A stretch of 64,000 nucleotides of DNA from Microbispora hainanensis (GCF_036186745.1 NZ_CP108086.1:1054001-1118000), one strand, 5' to 3'. Positions 26,413-34,671 are shown, counted from the first letter of the stretch. Notes: a model not told the origin generated them from the sequence alone. Made by a program: numbers and translations.

Positions 26413-27428
26413 CCCAACCCATATCCGCCGAGCGCGTCAGCACGTCCCGGCTGACCCTCAACGTCCTGTCCGTTCCGGGCTCGGCGGGTGACCCTGTGGT
26501 GTTCGTCCACGGCAACGTCTCCTCCAGCGCGTTCTGGCGGTCGACGATGACCGCGATCGCGGCCGAGGGCTTCCGTCCGTACGCGGTGGACCTGCGCGGC
26601 TTCGGCGACACCGACCCCGAGCCGGTGGACGCGAGCCGCGGCGTGCGCGACTACTCCGACGACGTGCTCGCGCTGCTCGACCGGATCGGTCCCGCGCACC
26701 TCGTGGGCTGGAGCCTCGGCGGCGGAGTCGTCATGCAGGCCCTGCGCGACCGGCCCGACGTGGTCCGCAGCGCCGTCCTGGTCAACCCCGTCTCGCCGTA
26801 CGGCTTCGGCGGCACCACGGGCCCGGACGGCGTGCTCACCAGCCCCGACGGCGCGGGCTCCGGCGGCGGCGCGGCCAACCCCGAGTTCGTGGCCGCGCTC
26901 CGGGCGGGCGACCGGTCCGCCGACTCCCCCGTCTCGCCCCGGAACGTGCTGCGTGCCACGTACGTCGCCGCCGGGACCGACCTGGGCGAGGAGGAGGACG
27001 CGTTCGTGGAGTCGATGCTGTCCACCCGCATCGGCGACGACCACTACCCGGGCGACTCGGCGGCCTCGGACGCCTGGCCGAACGTCGCCCCGGGCAAGCG
27101 GGGCGTGCTGAACACGATCGCGCCGACCAACTTCCGGATCGACGACCTGCACGAGATCGACCCGAAGCCGCCCATCCTGTGGATCAGGGGCGACCAGGAC
27201 GTGATCGTCTCCGACACGTCGCTGTTCGACCTCGCCCACCTGGGCGCGATCGGCGCCGTGCCCGGCTGGGACGGCACGCCCGCGCAGCCCATGGTGGCCC
27301 AGACGCGGGCCGTGCTGGACCGCTACGGCGACTACCGGGAGGTCGTCATCGAGGGCGCCGGCCACGGCCCGCACCTCGACAGGCCCGAGGAGTTCCGCGC
27401 GGCCCTCCTCGACCACCTGCGCGCATAG
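26409..27428 (+). CDS. Cytoplasmic alpha/beta hydrolase
   Basis: 339 residues, no signal peptide. Typical alpha/beta-hydrolase layout: oxyanion HGNVSSS near residue 35, nucleophile elbow GWSLGGG (Ser near 102), acid in LWIRGDQDVIVSD and His in GAGHGPHLDRPEEF. A Gly-rich insertion (GGTTGPDG to SGGGAANPEF, about 137-160) may form a lid. It overlaps the secreted hydrolase by 4 bp (ATGA), so it belongs to the same unit. It may complete hydrolysis of imported oligomers or act on an activated intermediate. Convergent with the glycosyltransferase gene, 13 bp away. Confidence 0.85.
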   Translation: MTQPISAERVSTSRLTLNVLSVPGSAGDPVVFVHGNVSSSAFWRSTMTAIAAEGFRPYAVDLRGFGDTDPEPVDASRGVRDYSDDVLALLDRIGPAHLVGWSLGGGVVMQALRDRPDVVRSAVLVNPVSPYGFGGTTGPDGVLTSPDGAGSGGGAANPEFVAALRAGDRSADSPVSPRNVLRATYVAAGTDLGEEEDAFVESMLSTRIGDDHYPGDSAASDAWPNVAPGKRGVLNTIAPTNFRIDDLHEIDPKPPILWIRGDQDVIVSDTSLFDLAHLGAIGAVPGWDGTPAQPMVAQTRAVLDRYGDYREVVIEGAGHGPHLDRPEEFRAALLDHLRA

Positions 27429-27441
27429 ACAGCGCGGACAG

Positions 27442-29406
27442 CTACCGGCGGTCGCGCAGGACGCGGACGGCGATGCGCCGCAGCAGTGAGGGAGCCTGCG
27501 GCGACGCCCCGGCGGGCAGGACGTGCACCTGCCCGCCGCGGCGCACCGTCAGCCCGAACAGCAGGTCCACGTCCTTCTGGTCGACGCGGAGCGCGGGCCG
27601 CCACGACCCCGGGCCGAGGCAGTCGTCCCCGCCGATCCGGCTGACCGGCACCCGCGCGACGAGCTGACCGGCCACCCGGCCGGGTATCCCCGGCTCGACC
27701 AGCGCGGGCACGACCATGCTGCGCCCGCGCCCGTCCTGCTCGCGCAGCACCAGCTCGGTCGGCGGCCCCCCGCTCGGCGGCACGTACGGCACGGGCACGA
27801 CGACGAAGACGTGCCCCTCCTGCCTGGCGACGGAGGCGCGCGACGAGACCAGCGCGATCGACTCGGGGAACGACTTCGGCTCCACGCAGACGCCCAGCTC
27901 GCCGCGCTCGGACCAGCACGGCACGACGAGCCGTTTCGGCTCGCCGGCGAGCGCGCCCGCGCAGCTCATCGGCAGGGCGGGGCGGGCCACCCGGGTGCGG
28001 CCCGTGTGCACGCCCCGCATGCGCACGTGGATCTCCCACAGCCCGGCGGGCAGCGGCCGCCCGAGGGCCGCCACGCCGGCGTCGAGGCGGGCCTGGCCGT
28101 TCACCCACACGCGCACCTGGCCGCCGTGCTCCTGGTCGCCGAGGCTCGCACGGCCCACCGAGCAGGTGACCGGCAGCGAGTGGACCACCCCGGTCTCCGC
28201 GTGGCGTACGCAGACCTCCACGCGGGCCCTGCGCACCGCGTCGGTCACGTCGGCGCCCTCGTCGTCGAGCAGGCCGTCGAGCAGGCCCTCGACCCCGGGC
28301 GGCGGGGTCCACAGCAGCCGGTCGCCCCGCTGCCGCAGCCAGAGCGGGGCGCCCCCGGCCCGCAGGATCTCCACGCTCAGGTCGAGCATCAGCACGCCCT
28401 GGTCCCAGCGCAGCTCCCGCAGCTCCGCGCTGAGCTTGGCGCCCCGGGACGCCTCCGCGAGCGCGACCAGCGCGTCGAGGCGGTCGAGGCGCAGCAGCGC
28501 CGCACGGGCGCGCAGGTGCGCGGGCAGATGAGTGTCGAGCGCGGCGGGAAAACGGTCGAGGGTGAAGCGGCGCAGGAACGAGAAGAGGATCATGCGCTCG
28601 TCGGGCTCGGCGGCGAGGAACCGCGCCCCCGCGAGACGGCGCAGCCCGAGCGTCTTGTACCAGTGGGCCTGGATGCGCTCCCGCTGCGGGCCCGGCTCGG
28701 TGTAGGCGTCCACCACGTCGAAGATCGCGTTGAGTCCGTCGAAGAGCGCCTCGGCGTCCGGCGTCTCCTCCTCCGCCGTGCCCGGCGACGGCGGGCCCAG
28801 GTGGCAGCAGATCTCGTCGGACAGCACGGCGATCACCTTCGCGGCGAGGTACGCCCTGGTCACGAACGCCTGCTCGGACAGCGGCCGGTCGGCGAAGCGG
28901 AGCTGGCAGGTCTCCAGGAAGTCGCGGCTGAACAGCTTGTGCGCCGTCGGCAGCGCGAGCAGGTGGTCGCGCAGCACGTCGGCCCGGTCCCGGTCGCGGG
29001 AGAACGCGGCCGGCGGCGGCCCCTGGTCGGCGAGCCTGCCGATCAGCACGTCGGCGTCGGTGTCCACGGCCCTGTCGTACATCCGCTCCAGGGCGTCCGG
29101 CTCCAGCCGGTCGTACTGGCCGATCAGGTAGACGTACTCGCCGCGGGCCACCGACAGGCCGACGTTGCGCCCGCGCGCGGGCGAACCACTGTGGTCGAGG
29201 TGCAGGACCCGCACGTTGTCGCGTTGCTCGGCGATGGCGTCGAGCCGCCTGCGGGTCCCGTCCGTCGATCCGTCGTCGGCGAAGACGACCTCGTACTCAT
29301 CCGGCGGCAGCGACTGCTCCAGCACCGAGCGCACGGACGCGCCGAAGGCGTCGTTCGACAGCCCGGGGTTGGACACGGGCATAACCACGCTGACCTTCAC
29401 ACCCAT
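27442..29406 (-). CDS. Family 2 glycosyltransferase with large C-terminal region
   Basis: 654 residues. The GT-A fold is at about 1-110: VSVVMPVSN, FADDGSTDGT and GEYVYLIGQYDRLEPDALERM. Where most GT2 enzymes have a D-x-D metal motif, this has Q97-Y98-D99, which is unusual. Residues 110-330 are helical, as in teichoic-acid or capsule GT2 enzymes. The last ~320 residues are beta-rich, with repeated VVVP and LVARVPVSRI segments, and may bind a polymer or partner. ATG 29406 begins MGVKVSVVMP. It is probably involved in wall glycopolymer synthesis; acceptor unknown. Downstream of the lytic transglycosylase on the same strand. Confidence 0.85.
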   Translation of the reverse strand: MGVKVSVVMPVSNPGLSNDAFGASVRSVLEQSLPPDEYEVVFADDGSTDGTRRRLDAIAEQRDNVRVLHLDHSGSPARGRNVGLSVARGEYVYLIGQYDRLEPDALERMYDRAVDTDADVLIGRLADQGPPPAAFSRDRDRADVLRDHLLALPTAHKLFSRDFLETCQLRFADRPLSEQAFVTRAYLAAKVIAVLSDEICCHLGPPSPGTAEEETPDAEALFDGLNAIFDVVDAYTEPGPQRERIQAHWYKTLGLRRLAGARFLAAEPDERMILFSFLRRFTLDRFPAALDTHLPAHLRARAALLRLDRLDALVALAEASRGAKLSAELRELRWDQGVLMLDLSVEILRAGGAPLWLRQRGDRLLWTPPPGVEGLLDGLLDDEGADVTDAVRRARVEVCVRHAETGVVHSLPVTCSVGRASLGDQEHGGQVRVWVNGQARLDAGVAALGRPLPAGLWEIHVRMRGVHTGRTRVARPALPMSCAGALAGEPKRLVVPCWSERGELGVCVEPKSFPESIALVSSRASVARQEGHVFVVVPVPYVPPSGGPPTELVLREQDGRGRSMVVPALVEPGIPGRVAGQLVARVPVSRIGGDDCLGPGSWRPALRVDQKDVDLLFGLTVRRGGQVHVLPAGASPQAPSLLRRIAVRVLRDRR

Positions 29407-29423
29407 GAGGCCAAGCGTGCAGT

Positions 29424-29451
29424 GCGAGCCCCGCCGTACGCGCGGGCTTGC
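29424..29451 (-). terminator. GC-rich hairpin after the lytic transglycosylase gene
   Basis: GCGAGCCC (29424-29431) pairs with GGGCTTGC (29444-29451), with one G-T wobble and a 12-base loop that can pair further. It lies between the transglycosylase stop and the glycosyltransferase start. It lacks a T-run, so it would be an intrinsic terminator of the GC-rich actinobacterial sort at best. Confidence 0.35.
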
Positions 29452-29486
29452 CGAAAGGTCGAGAAACCCTGACCAGAGTTTCGCGG

Positions 29487-30197
29487 TCAGTACCAGCCGG
29501 TCGACTGGGAGTGCGCCCAGGCGCCGCAGGGCGTCTTGTAGCGGCCGGCGATGTAGCCGAGACCCCATTTGATCTGGGTCGCGGGGTTCGTCTGCCAGTC
29601 GGAGCCCGCGCTCGCCATCTTGCTGCCGGGGAGCGCCTGGGGGATGCCGTAGGCACCGCTGTAGCGGTTCATGGCCCGCTCGTTCCAGTGGCTCTCCCTG
29701 TCCCACAGCTTCTCCAGGCAGCCCCACTCGCCGCCCCAGCCGCGCGCCTCGGCCATCTGCTTGCCGAGCGCCTTGTTGCTGCCGGGGTCGGGCGTGGAGC
29801 CGGGCGGGAAGTTGGCTGGGCTGAAACCACCGCCGCCGGGGGCCTTCTCGGCGATCTCGACCGGGTCGAGGCCCTTCTTCCGGTCGTCGCGGGTGCTTTC
29901 CAGCCGCTCCTTGCGCAGCGCCTGGACCGCCTGCTCCTTGAGGATGTCGGTCTCGGGATCGGGCGCGTTCGGGTCGAGCGCGAGGAAGCTGTCCGGGTCC
30001 AGCACCTGCTTGGGCGCGTTGCTGTGCTCGATCGAGGTGCGGACGACGAAGGCCGTCCCGCCGGCGAGCACGGCCAGGCTGACGGCGAGGATCGCCATCC
30101 CCTTGGGGGTCAGCCGGCCCGACCCCGAGCGGCCGCCGGTTCCCCGCCGCGGGCGGGCGGCGCGGGGACGATCCTTCAACTGCTGACCAGAGCTCAC
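29487..30197 (-). CDS. Membrane-anchored lytic transglycosylase (SLT domain)
   Basis: 236 residues. A short cytoplasmic N-terminus rich in Arg/Gly precedes one membrane helix (about 33-53, GMAILAVSLAVLAGGTAFVV). A charged stalk (about 80-140) leads to a C-terminal SLT-type domain: WDRESHWNERAMN (catalytic Glu), SGAYGIPQALPGSKMA, IKWGLGYIAGRYKTPCGAWAH. It would cut peptidoglycan glycan strands outside the membrane during growth. The GTG start lies inside a small hairpin (30191-30209). A perfect CRP-type site is 107 bp upstream. Divergent from a response-regulator operon. Confidence 0.9.
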   Translation of the reverse strand: MSSGQQLKDRPRAARPRRGTGGRSGSGRLTPKGMAILAVSLAVLAGGTAFVVRTSIEHSNAPKQVLDPDSFLALDPNAPDPETDILKEQAVQALRKERLESTRDDRKKGLDPVEIAEKAPGGGGFSPANFPPGSTPDPGSNKALGKQMAEARGWGGEWGCLEKLWDRESHWNERAMNRYSGAYGIPQALPGSKMASAGSDWQTNPATQIKWGLGYIAGRYKTPCGAWAHSQSTGWY

Positions 30198-30209
30198 GGC
30201 TTATGAGCT
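30191..30209 (-). promoter_or_regulatory. Hairpin sequestering the transglycosylase start codon
   Basis: On the minus strand AGCTCA-N7-TGAGCT forms a perfect 6-bp stem. The GTG start (30197-30195) falls at the loop/3'-arm boundary. No good ribosome-binding site precedes it, so translation may depend on opening this structure. Confidence 0.3.
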
Positions 30210-30303
30210 TGCCCTGTGGTGGGGGGTGCTCCGCAACCGAATCGTGGTACCTGTTTGGTGACGTCTTGACTCGATGGCCGATCACATGGACTTTCCCCAA
30301 CAA

Positions 30304-30319
30304 TGTGATTTTAATCACA
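30304..30319. promoter_or_regulatory. CRP/FNR-type binding site
   Basis: TGTGATTTTAATCACA matches the classical CRP consensus TGTGA-N6-TCACA at every conserved base. Its outer seven bases on each side are perfectly palindromic. It sits in the divergent gap, 107 bp from the transglycosylase start and about 130 bp from the response-regulator start. Actinobacterial Crp binds the same core. Confidence 0.65.
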
Positions 30320-30394
30320 CTTTGCGCCACAGGGAGGGGCATGGGTGCCCGCGCACCAGCCTGCTCCCGCTTCTTGATGATGAGGTGCTGACGG

Positions 30395-30412
30395 TGTCAC
30401 AGGGCTGTGACA
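30395..30412. promoter_or_regulatory. 18-bp palindrome upstream of the response-regulator operon
   Basis: TGTCACAG-GG-CTGTGACA is a perfect 8+8 dyad ending 37 bp before the response-regulator GTG, i.e. around -38 to -55 of the inferred promoter. That is an activator-like position. The response regulator itself or Crp (it contains a CTGTGA half-site) are candidates. Confidence 0.45.
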
Positions 30413-30437
30413 AATAGGGAAATGGTGAGGTTCGCAC

Positions 30438-30443
30438 CATAAT
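30438..30443 (+). promoter_or_regulatory. -10 element giving a leaderless response-regulator transcript
   Basis: CATAAT at 30438-30443 places the transcription start at about 30450, exactly the GTG start codon. No ribosome-binding site is present, so a leaderless transcript is likely. No canonical -35 is seen, in keeping with activator dependence. Confidence 0.4.
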
Positions 30444-30449
30444 GACCGA

Positions 30450-31124
30450 GTGGCAGGCATCCTCCTGGTCGAAGACGACCCCTCGGTCCGCGCCGGACTC
30501 GAGCTCGCGCTCACCCGGCAGGGCCACTCGGTGACCGCGTACGCCACGGGCGAGGAGGCCCTCGAACACGTACGCTCCCGCCGCCCCGAGATCGCGATCC
30601 TCGACGTCATGCTCCCCGGCATCGACGGAGTCGAGGTGTGCCGCCGCATCCGCAGACTCGACCCGCTGCCGATCATCCTGCTCACGGCCAGAGGCGACGA
30701 CCTCGACGTGGTGGTGGGGCTGGAGGCCGGCGCGGACGACTACGTCGTCAAGCCCGTCGAACCGCGGGTGCTGGACGCTCGTATCCGCGCCGTACTGCGC
30801 CGGCTGGAGTCCGCCTCGCCCGACCGCCTCACCTTCGGCGACCTCGTGATCGACCGCGGAGCCCTCAAGGTGAGCCTTTCGGGCAAGGAGATCCACCTCA
30901 CCCCGACCGAGCTGCGTCTGCTCCTCGAACTGGTCCGCCACCCCGGCCAGGTGCTCAACCGCCGCTATCTCCTGCGCGCCGTGTGGGACCACACGCACGT
31001 GGCGGACTCGCGGCTGGTCGACGCGTGCGTGCAGCGCATCCGCGCCAAGATCGAGCCGGTGCCCGCCGACCCCGTCTACATCCACACGGTGCGCGGCTTC
31101 GGATACCGCTTCAGCCCGCCATGA
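30450..31124 (+). CDS. OmpR-family response regulator (CseB-like)
   Basis: 224 residues. The receiver domain has acidic pocket EDD (about 8-10), phosphoacceptor Asp52 in LDVMLPGIDG, Thr in LLTARGDD and Lys in VKPVEPRVLDARI. The C-terminal winged helix contains LTPTELRLLLELVRHPGQVL and the VHTVRGFGYRF-type end. It is activated by the sensor kinase encoded 7 bp downstream. The layout, with a lipoprotein gene at the end, resembles the Streptomyces cell-envelope system CseBC-CseA, but no sigE is present. Confidence 0.93.
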   Translation: MAGILLVEDDPSVRAGLELALTRQGHSVTAYATGEEALEHVRSRRPEIAILDVMLPGIDGVEVCRRIRRLDPLPIILLTARGDDLDVVVGLEAGADDYVVKPVEPRVLDARIRAVLRRLESASPDRLTFGDLVIDRGALKVSLSGKEIHLTPTELRLLLELVRHPGQVLNRRYLLRAVWDHTHVADSRLVDACVQRIRAKIEPVPADPVYIHTVRGFGYRFSPP

Positions 31125-31131
31125 CCCCGAC

Positions 31132-32577
31132 ATGAGCTGGGTGCCCACCGGGTTGCAGGCCCGGCTGGTGATCACCTTCCTGCTGGTGGCGGTCACGGCG
31201 TCCGCCATGGTGGCGGGCCTGGGCTACCAGATCATCCGCCGGGGCATGCTCGACCGCGCGGAGCGGACCGCGGTCGCCGACGTACGGGAGACGCTCTCCA
31301 AGATCACGCTGCCGATCGGCGCGAGCGACGTGGTCTGGCCGAGCGACACCACCGTCACCGACGAGGACCTCAGCGGGGTCGTGCAGGCGCTGGAGGCGCC
31401 GGAGCGCACCGTCATCGTGACCTACGGCGACCACCGCAGCTCCAGCGCCGGCGCCAGGTTCACCATGGCCGACGTGCCCGACCAGCTCCGCTGGCAGGCG
31501 GCCCGGCGGCTCGTCTACCAGAGGGTGCTGCTCAGGGACCATCCGTGGCTGATCGTCGCCACGCAGATCCAGCGGGCCACCCGCGACGACATGCTGCGCC
31601 CGACCGGCCTGACGGCCTACGTCTTCGTGCCGCTGTCGGACGAGGAGGCCGTGCTGTTCCGCCTCAGGAACGCTCTCGCGCAGGCCGGAGCCATCACACT
31701 CGTCCTGGCGCTGACCCTGGCCCTGCTGTCGGCCCGGCGGGTGCTGCTGCCCGTACGGCGGCTGGGCGCGGCCGCCCGCGCCCTCGGCGCAGGTGAGCTG
31801 CACGTCCGCCTCCCCGTACGCGGCCGGGACGAGCTGGCGGAGCTGACCGCGACGTTCAACGAGACGGCGGCGGCGCTGGAGGGCAGTGTCTCGGAGCTGC
31901 GGACGCTGGAGTCGATGTCGCGGCGGTTCGTCGCGGACGTCTCACACGAGCTGCGCACGCCGCTGACCGCGATGACCGCGGTGACCGACATGCTGTCGGA
32001 GGACGCCGACGACCTGCCGGAAGACGCCGGGGAGGCGGTGCGGATCGTCGTCCGCGAGATCGACCGGCTGCGGGTGCTGGTCGAGCACCTCATCGAGATC
32101 AGCCGGTTCGACGCGGGCGCCGCGACGCTCCGCCGGGAGACGGTCGACGTGGGCGACACGCTGGCCGACTGCCTGGAGGTGCGGGGCTGGGCCGACCGGG
32201 TGAAGCTCACCGTGCCCGTCGGGCTCACGTTCTCGCTGGACGCCCGGAGGTTCGACGTGATCGTCGCCAACCTCGTCGGCAACGCGCTCAACCACGGCGC
32301 GCCTCCCGTGGTTGTCGGCGCGCGGGTGGCGGTCGGCGGCGAGCATCACGGGGCGCTCGAAGTGAGCGTGCGCGACCACGGGAGCGGCATCCCCGAGCAG
32401 GTGCTTCCCCACGTCTTCGACCGCTTCTACAAGGCCGGCACCGACCGGGCCAGGAGCGTGGGCAGCGGTCTCGGCCTGGCCATCGCCAAGGCCAACGCCG
32501 AGTTGCACGGCGGCTCGATCAGGGCCGAACGCTGCGACCCCGGCACCCTCTTCCGCGTCTGGATCCCGAAACCATGA
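31132..32577 (+). CDS. Sensor histidine kinase (CseC-like)
   Basis: 481 residues. The first membrane helix is at about 7-27 (LVITFLLVAVTASAMVAGL) and the second at about 180-202 (AGAITLVLALTLALLSA). They enclose a ~150-residue extracytoplasmic sensor. HAMP segment RRVLLPVRRLGAAARAL, H-box HELRTPLTAM with phospho-His272, N-box NLVGNALNHG and G boxes DHGSGIPEQV / GSGLGLAIAKA follow. It phosphorylates the adjacent response regulator, probably in response to envelope stress. It overlaps the lipoprotein gene by 4 bp, so all three are cotranscribed. Confidence 0.95.
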   Translation: MSWVPTGLQARLVITFLLVAVTASAMVAGLGYQIIRRGMLDRAERTAVADVRETLSKITLPIGASDVVWPSDTTVTDEDLSGVVQALEAPERTVIVTYGDHRSSSAGARFTMADVPDQLRWQAARRLVYQRVLLRDHPWLIVATQIQRATRDDMLRPTGLTAYVFVPLSDEEAVLFRLRNALAQAGAITLVLALTLALLSARRVLLPVRRLGAAARALGAGELHVRLPVRGRDELAELTATFNETAAALEGSVSELRTLESMSRRFVADVSHELRTPLTAMTAVTDMLSEDADDLPEDAGEAVRIVVREIDRLRVLVEHLIEISRFDAGAATLRRETVDVGDTLADCLEVRGWADRVKLTVPVGLTFSLDARRFDVIVANLVGNALNHGAPPVVVGARVAVGGEHHGALEVSVRDHGSGIPEQVLPHVFDRFYKAGTDRARSVGSGLGLAIAKANAELHGGSIRAERCDPGTLFRVWIPKP

Positions 32578-33143
32578 GCCGCGGACGGACCAGGCGCGCG
32601 TCCAGGGCCCTGCTCGCGGGCCTGCTCGCGGCACTGCTCATGGTGTCGGCGGCCTGCGGGGTCGCGCCGACCGGGGTGATCGACGCCGGTCCCGCCCCCG
32701 TCATCAGCGGCACGCCCACCCTCGTCACGATCTACATGCTGCGGGACGGCCGGCTGTGGCCCACCCGCGTCGCGGCGCGCTCACCCCACGTCAACGACGT
32801 GCTCTACGCGCTGTTCGCGGCCAGCGGGCGGACGCCGAACCAGCTGTCCACCGCGCTCACCGGCCTCACGCTGGCCCAGGTGCAGCTCGTCAGGTACGCC
32901 CCGGACGCCGGCAGCCGCAACGACCCCGACGCCACCCTCAGCCTGCGCGTACGGCTGTTCGTGAGCGGCTGGAAGATCACCAGGACCGCCATGGCCCAGA
33001 TCACCTGTACGGCGCGGCTGCGCCCGGAGATCTGGGCCGTGGAGATCGCTCACGCGACTCCCGACAAGAACGGGCCCCTGAAGGTCCACACCTGCCGGGA
33101 GTTCTGGGATCTGGCCCCCAAAGACGGCCAGCTCCCCCCGTGA
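32574..33143 (+). CDS. Probable lipoprotein of the two-component operon (CseA-like position)
   Basis: 189 residues with an Arg-rich N-region, a hydrophobic stretch (LLAGLLAALLMV) and SAAC ending at Cys28, a near-lipobox that would give a membrane lipoprotein. The rest is a single domain. TLVTIYMLRDGRLWPTRVAA, then VNDVLYALFAASGRTPNQLSTAL, recalls the GerMN-type domain of LpqB-like lipoproteins (inferred). In Streptomyces, CseA dampens the Cse system, and a similar negative-feedback role is plausible. ATGA overlap with the kinase gene. Confidence 0.75.
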   Translation: MSRGRTRRASRALLAGLLAALLMVSAACGVAPTGVIDAGPAPVISGTPTLVTIYMLRDGRLWPTRVAARSPHVNDVLYALFAASGRTPNQLSTALTGLTLAQVQLVRYAPDAGSRNDPDATLSLRVRLFVSGWKITRTAMAQITCTARLRPEIWAVEIAHATPDKNGPLKVHTCREFWDLAPKDGQLPP

Positions 33144-33173
33144 GCCTTGTGCCCCTCTCGTCGATCGCGGCTA

Positions 33174-34484
33174 CTACAGCGTGATGTTCTCCAGCATCTC
33201 GGTGACCAGGGCGGCGATCGGCGACCGCTCGGACCTGGTCAGCGTGATGTGGGCGAACAGCGGGTGGCCCTTGAGCTTCTCCACCACGGCGACGACGCCG
33301 TCGTGCCGGCCCACCCGCAGGTTGTCGCGCTGGGCGATGTCGTGGGTGAGCACGACCCGCGAGTTGGCGCCGATGCGGGACAGCACGGTCAGCAGCACGC
33401 CGCGCTCCAGCGACTGCGCCTCGTCCACGATCACGAAGGCGTCGTGGAGGGAACGGCCGCGGATGTGCGTCAGCGGCAGGACCTCCAGCATGCCCCGGTC
33501 GATGACCTCCTCGATGACCTCGGGAGACGTGACCGCGCCCAGCGTGTCGTAGACCGCCTGGGCCCACGGGCCCATCTTGTCGTTCTCTGAGCCGGGCAGG
33601 TAGCCGAGCTCCTGGCCGCCCACGGCGTACAGGGGGCGGAAGACGATGATCTTGCGGTGCTGACGGCGCTCAAGCACCGCCTCCAGCCCCGCGCACAGCG
33701 CCAGCGCGGACTTTCCTGTGCCGGCCCGGCCGCCCATCGACACGATGCCCACGTCGGGGTCCATCAGCAGGTCGAGCGCGATCCGCTGCTCCGCCGACCG
33801 GCCGTGCAGCCCGAAGACCTCACGGTCGCCCCTCACCAGACGCACCGACTTGTCCGGCAGGACGCGGCCGAGCGCCGAGCCGCGGCTCGACAGCAGCCGC
33901 AGGCCGGTGTGGCACGGCAGGTCGCGCGCCTCTTCGATGTCGGCGCTGCCGGCCTCGAAGAGGGCGTCCATCTCCTCCGTGGTGACCTGGAGCTCCGCCA
34001 TGCCGGTCCAGCCGGACTCCACCACCATGCCGGCGCGGTACTCCTCCGCGGCCAGGCCGATGGACGCCGCCTTGACCCGCATCGGCAGGTCCTTCGACAC
34101 CAGCACCACGTCCTTGCCCTCCGCCGCGAGGTTCTGCGCGACGGTGAGGATGCGGGTGTCGTTGTCGCCCAAGCGGAAGCCCGCCGGGAGGCAGGACGGA
34201 TCACTATGGTTCAGCTCGACCCGGATGTTCCCGTCGCCGATCGGCATGGGCTCATCCAGCCGTCCGTACCGCACTCTGAGGTCATCGAGGAAGCGCAGCG
34301 CCTCCCGGGCGAAGTAGCCGAGCTCGGGGTGGTGGCGCTTGGCCTCCAGTTCCGTGACGACGACGATCGGGACGACGACCTCGTGCTCGGCGAAGCGGCT
34401 CATCGCCGCCGGGTCGGCGAGCAGGACGGACGTGTCCAGAACGTAGGTGCGGGATGTGGACGGGTTGCTCGAGGACACTGCCAC
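33174..34484 (-). CDS. PhoH-like ATPase with N-terminal PIN domain
   Basis: 436 residues. The N-terminal PIN-type ribonuclease fold is at about 12-150 ([42 protein letters not shown]). The C-terminal PhoH ATPase (about 225-430) has Walker [11 protein letters not shown] and Walker [14 protein letters not shown]-PhoH proteins are thought to unwind and cleave RNA. ATG 34484 lies 243 bp downstream of the isoprenyl transferase gene. The gap contains the palindrome CGTTACGTAACG, a possible operator. Convergent with the lipoprotein gene. Confidence 0.93.
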   Translation of the reverse strand: MAVSSSNPSTSRTYVLDTSVLLADPAAMSRFAEHEVVVPIVVVTELEAKRHHPELGYFAREALRFLDDLRVRYGRLDEPMPIGDGNIRVELNHSDPSCLPAGFRLGDNDTRILTVAQNLAAEGKDVVLVSKDLPMRVKAASIGLAAEEYRAGMVVESGWTGMAELQVTTEEMDALFEAGSADIEEARDLPCHTGLRLLSSRGSALGRVLPDKSVRLVRGDREVFGLHGRSAEQRIALDLLMDPDVGIVSMGGRAGTGKSALALCAGLEAVLERRQHRKIIVFRPLYAVGGQELGYLPGSENDKMGPWAQAVYDTLGAVTSPEVIEEVIDRGMLEVLPLTHIRGRSLHDAFVIVDEAQSLERGVLLTVLSRIGANSRVVLTHDIAQRDNLRVGRHDGVVAVVEKLKGHPLFAHITLTRSERSPIAALVTEMLENITL

Positions 34485-34659
34485 GCGTTCTCCCCCGGGC
34501 GCCTGAGGGCGCCCTGCCTTGACTGGTGGTGAACGGACCGGGCCCGTGACCTGCGAGAGCAGACCGGGGCTCCGGCCCTCCTCGCATGGTGGTCGCGCAA
34601 GGACGGGCCCTCTCCCGAGGTGGTGGCCGCCGATCCCCTCGACGGCCGCTCAGCTACCA

Positions 34660-34671
34660 CGTTACGTAACG
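34660..34671. promoter_or_regulatory. Palindrome upstream of the PhoH-like gene
   Basis: CGTTACGTAACG is a perfect 12-bp palindrome in the 243-bp gap between the isoprenyl transferase stop and the PhoH-like start, set in locally AT-richer DNA. It probably marks the PhoH promoter. The binding protein is unknown. Confidence 0.35.

Noticed and set aside
30210-30345. c-di-AMP (ydaO-type) riboswitch ahead of the transglycosylase
   Set aside because: Actinobacterial wall hydrolases often have one, but the expected conserved GGGGAGCC and GGGGTGAA blocks were not found in order.
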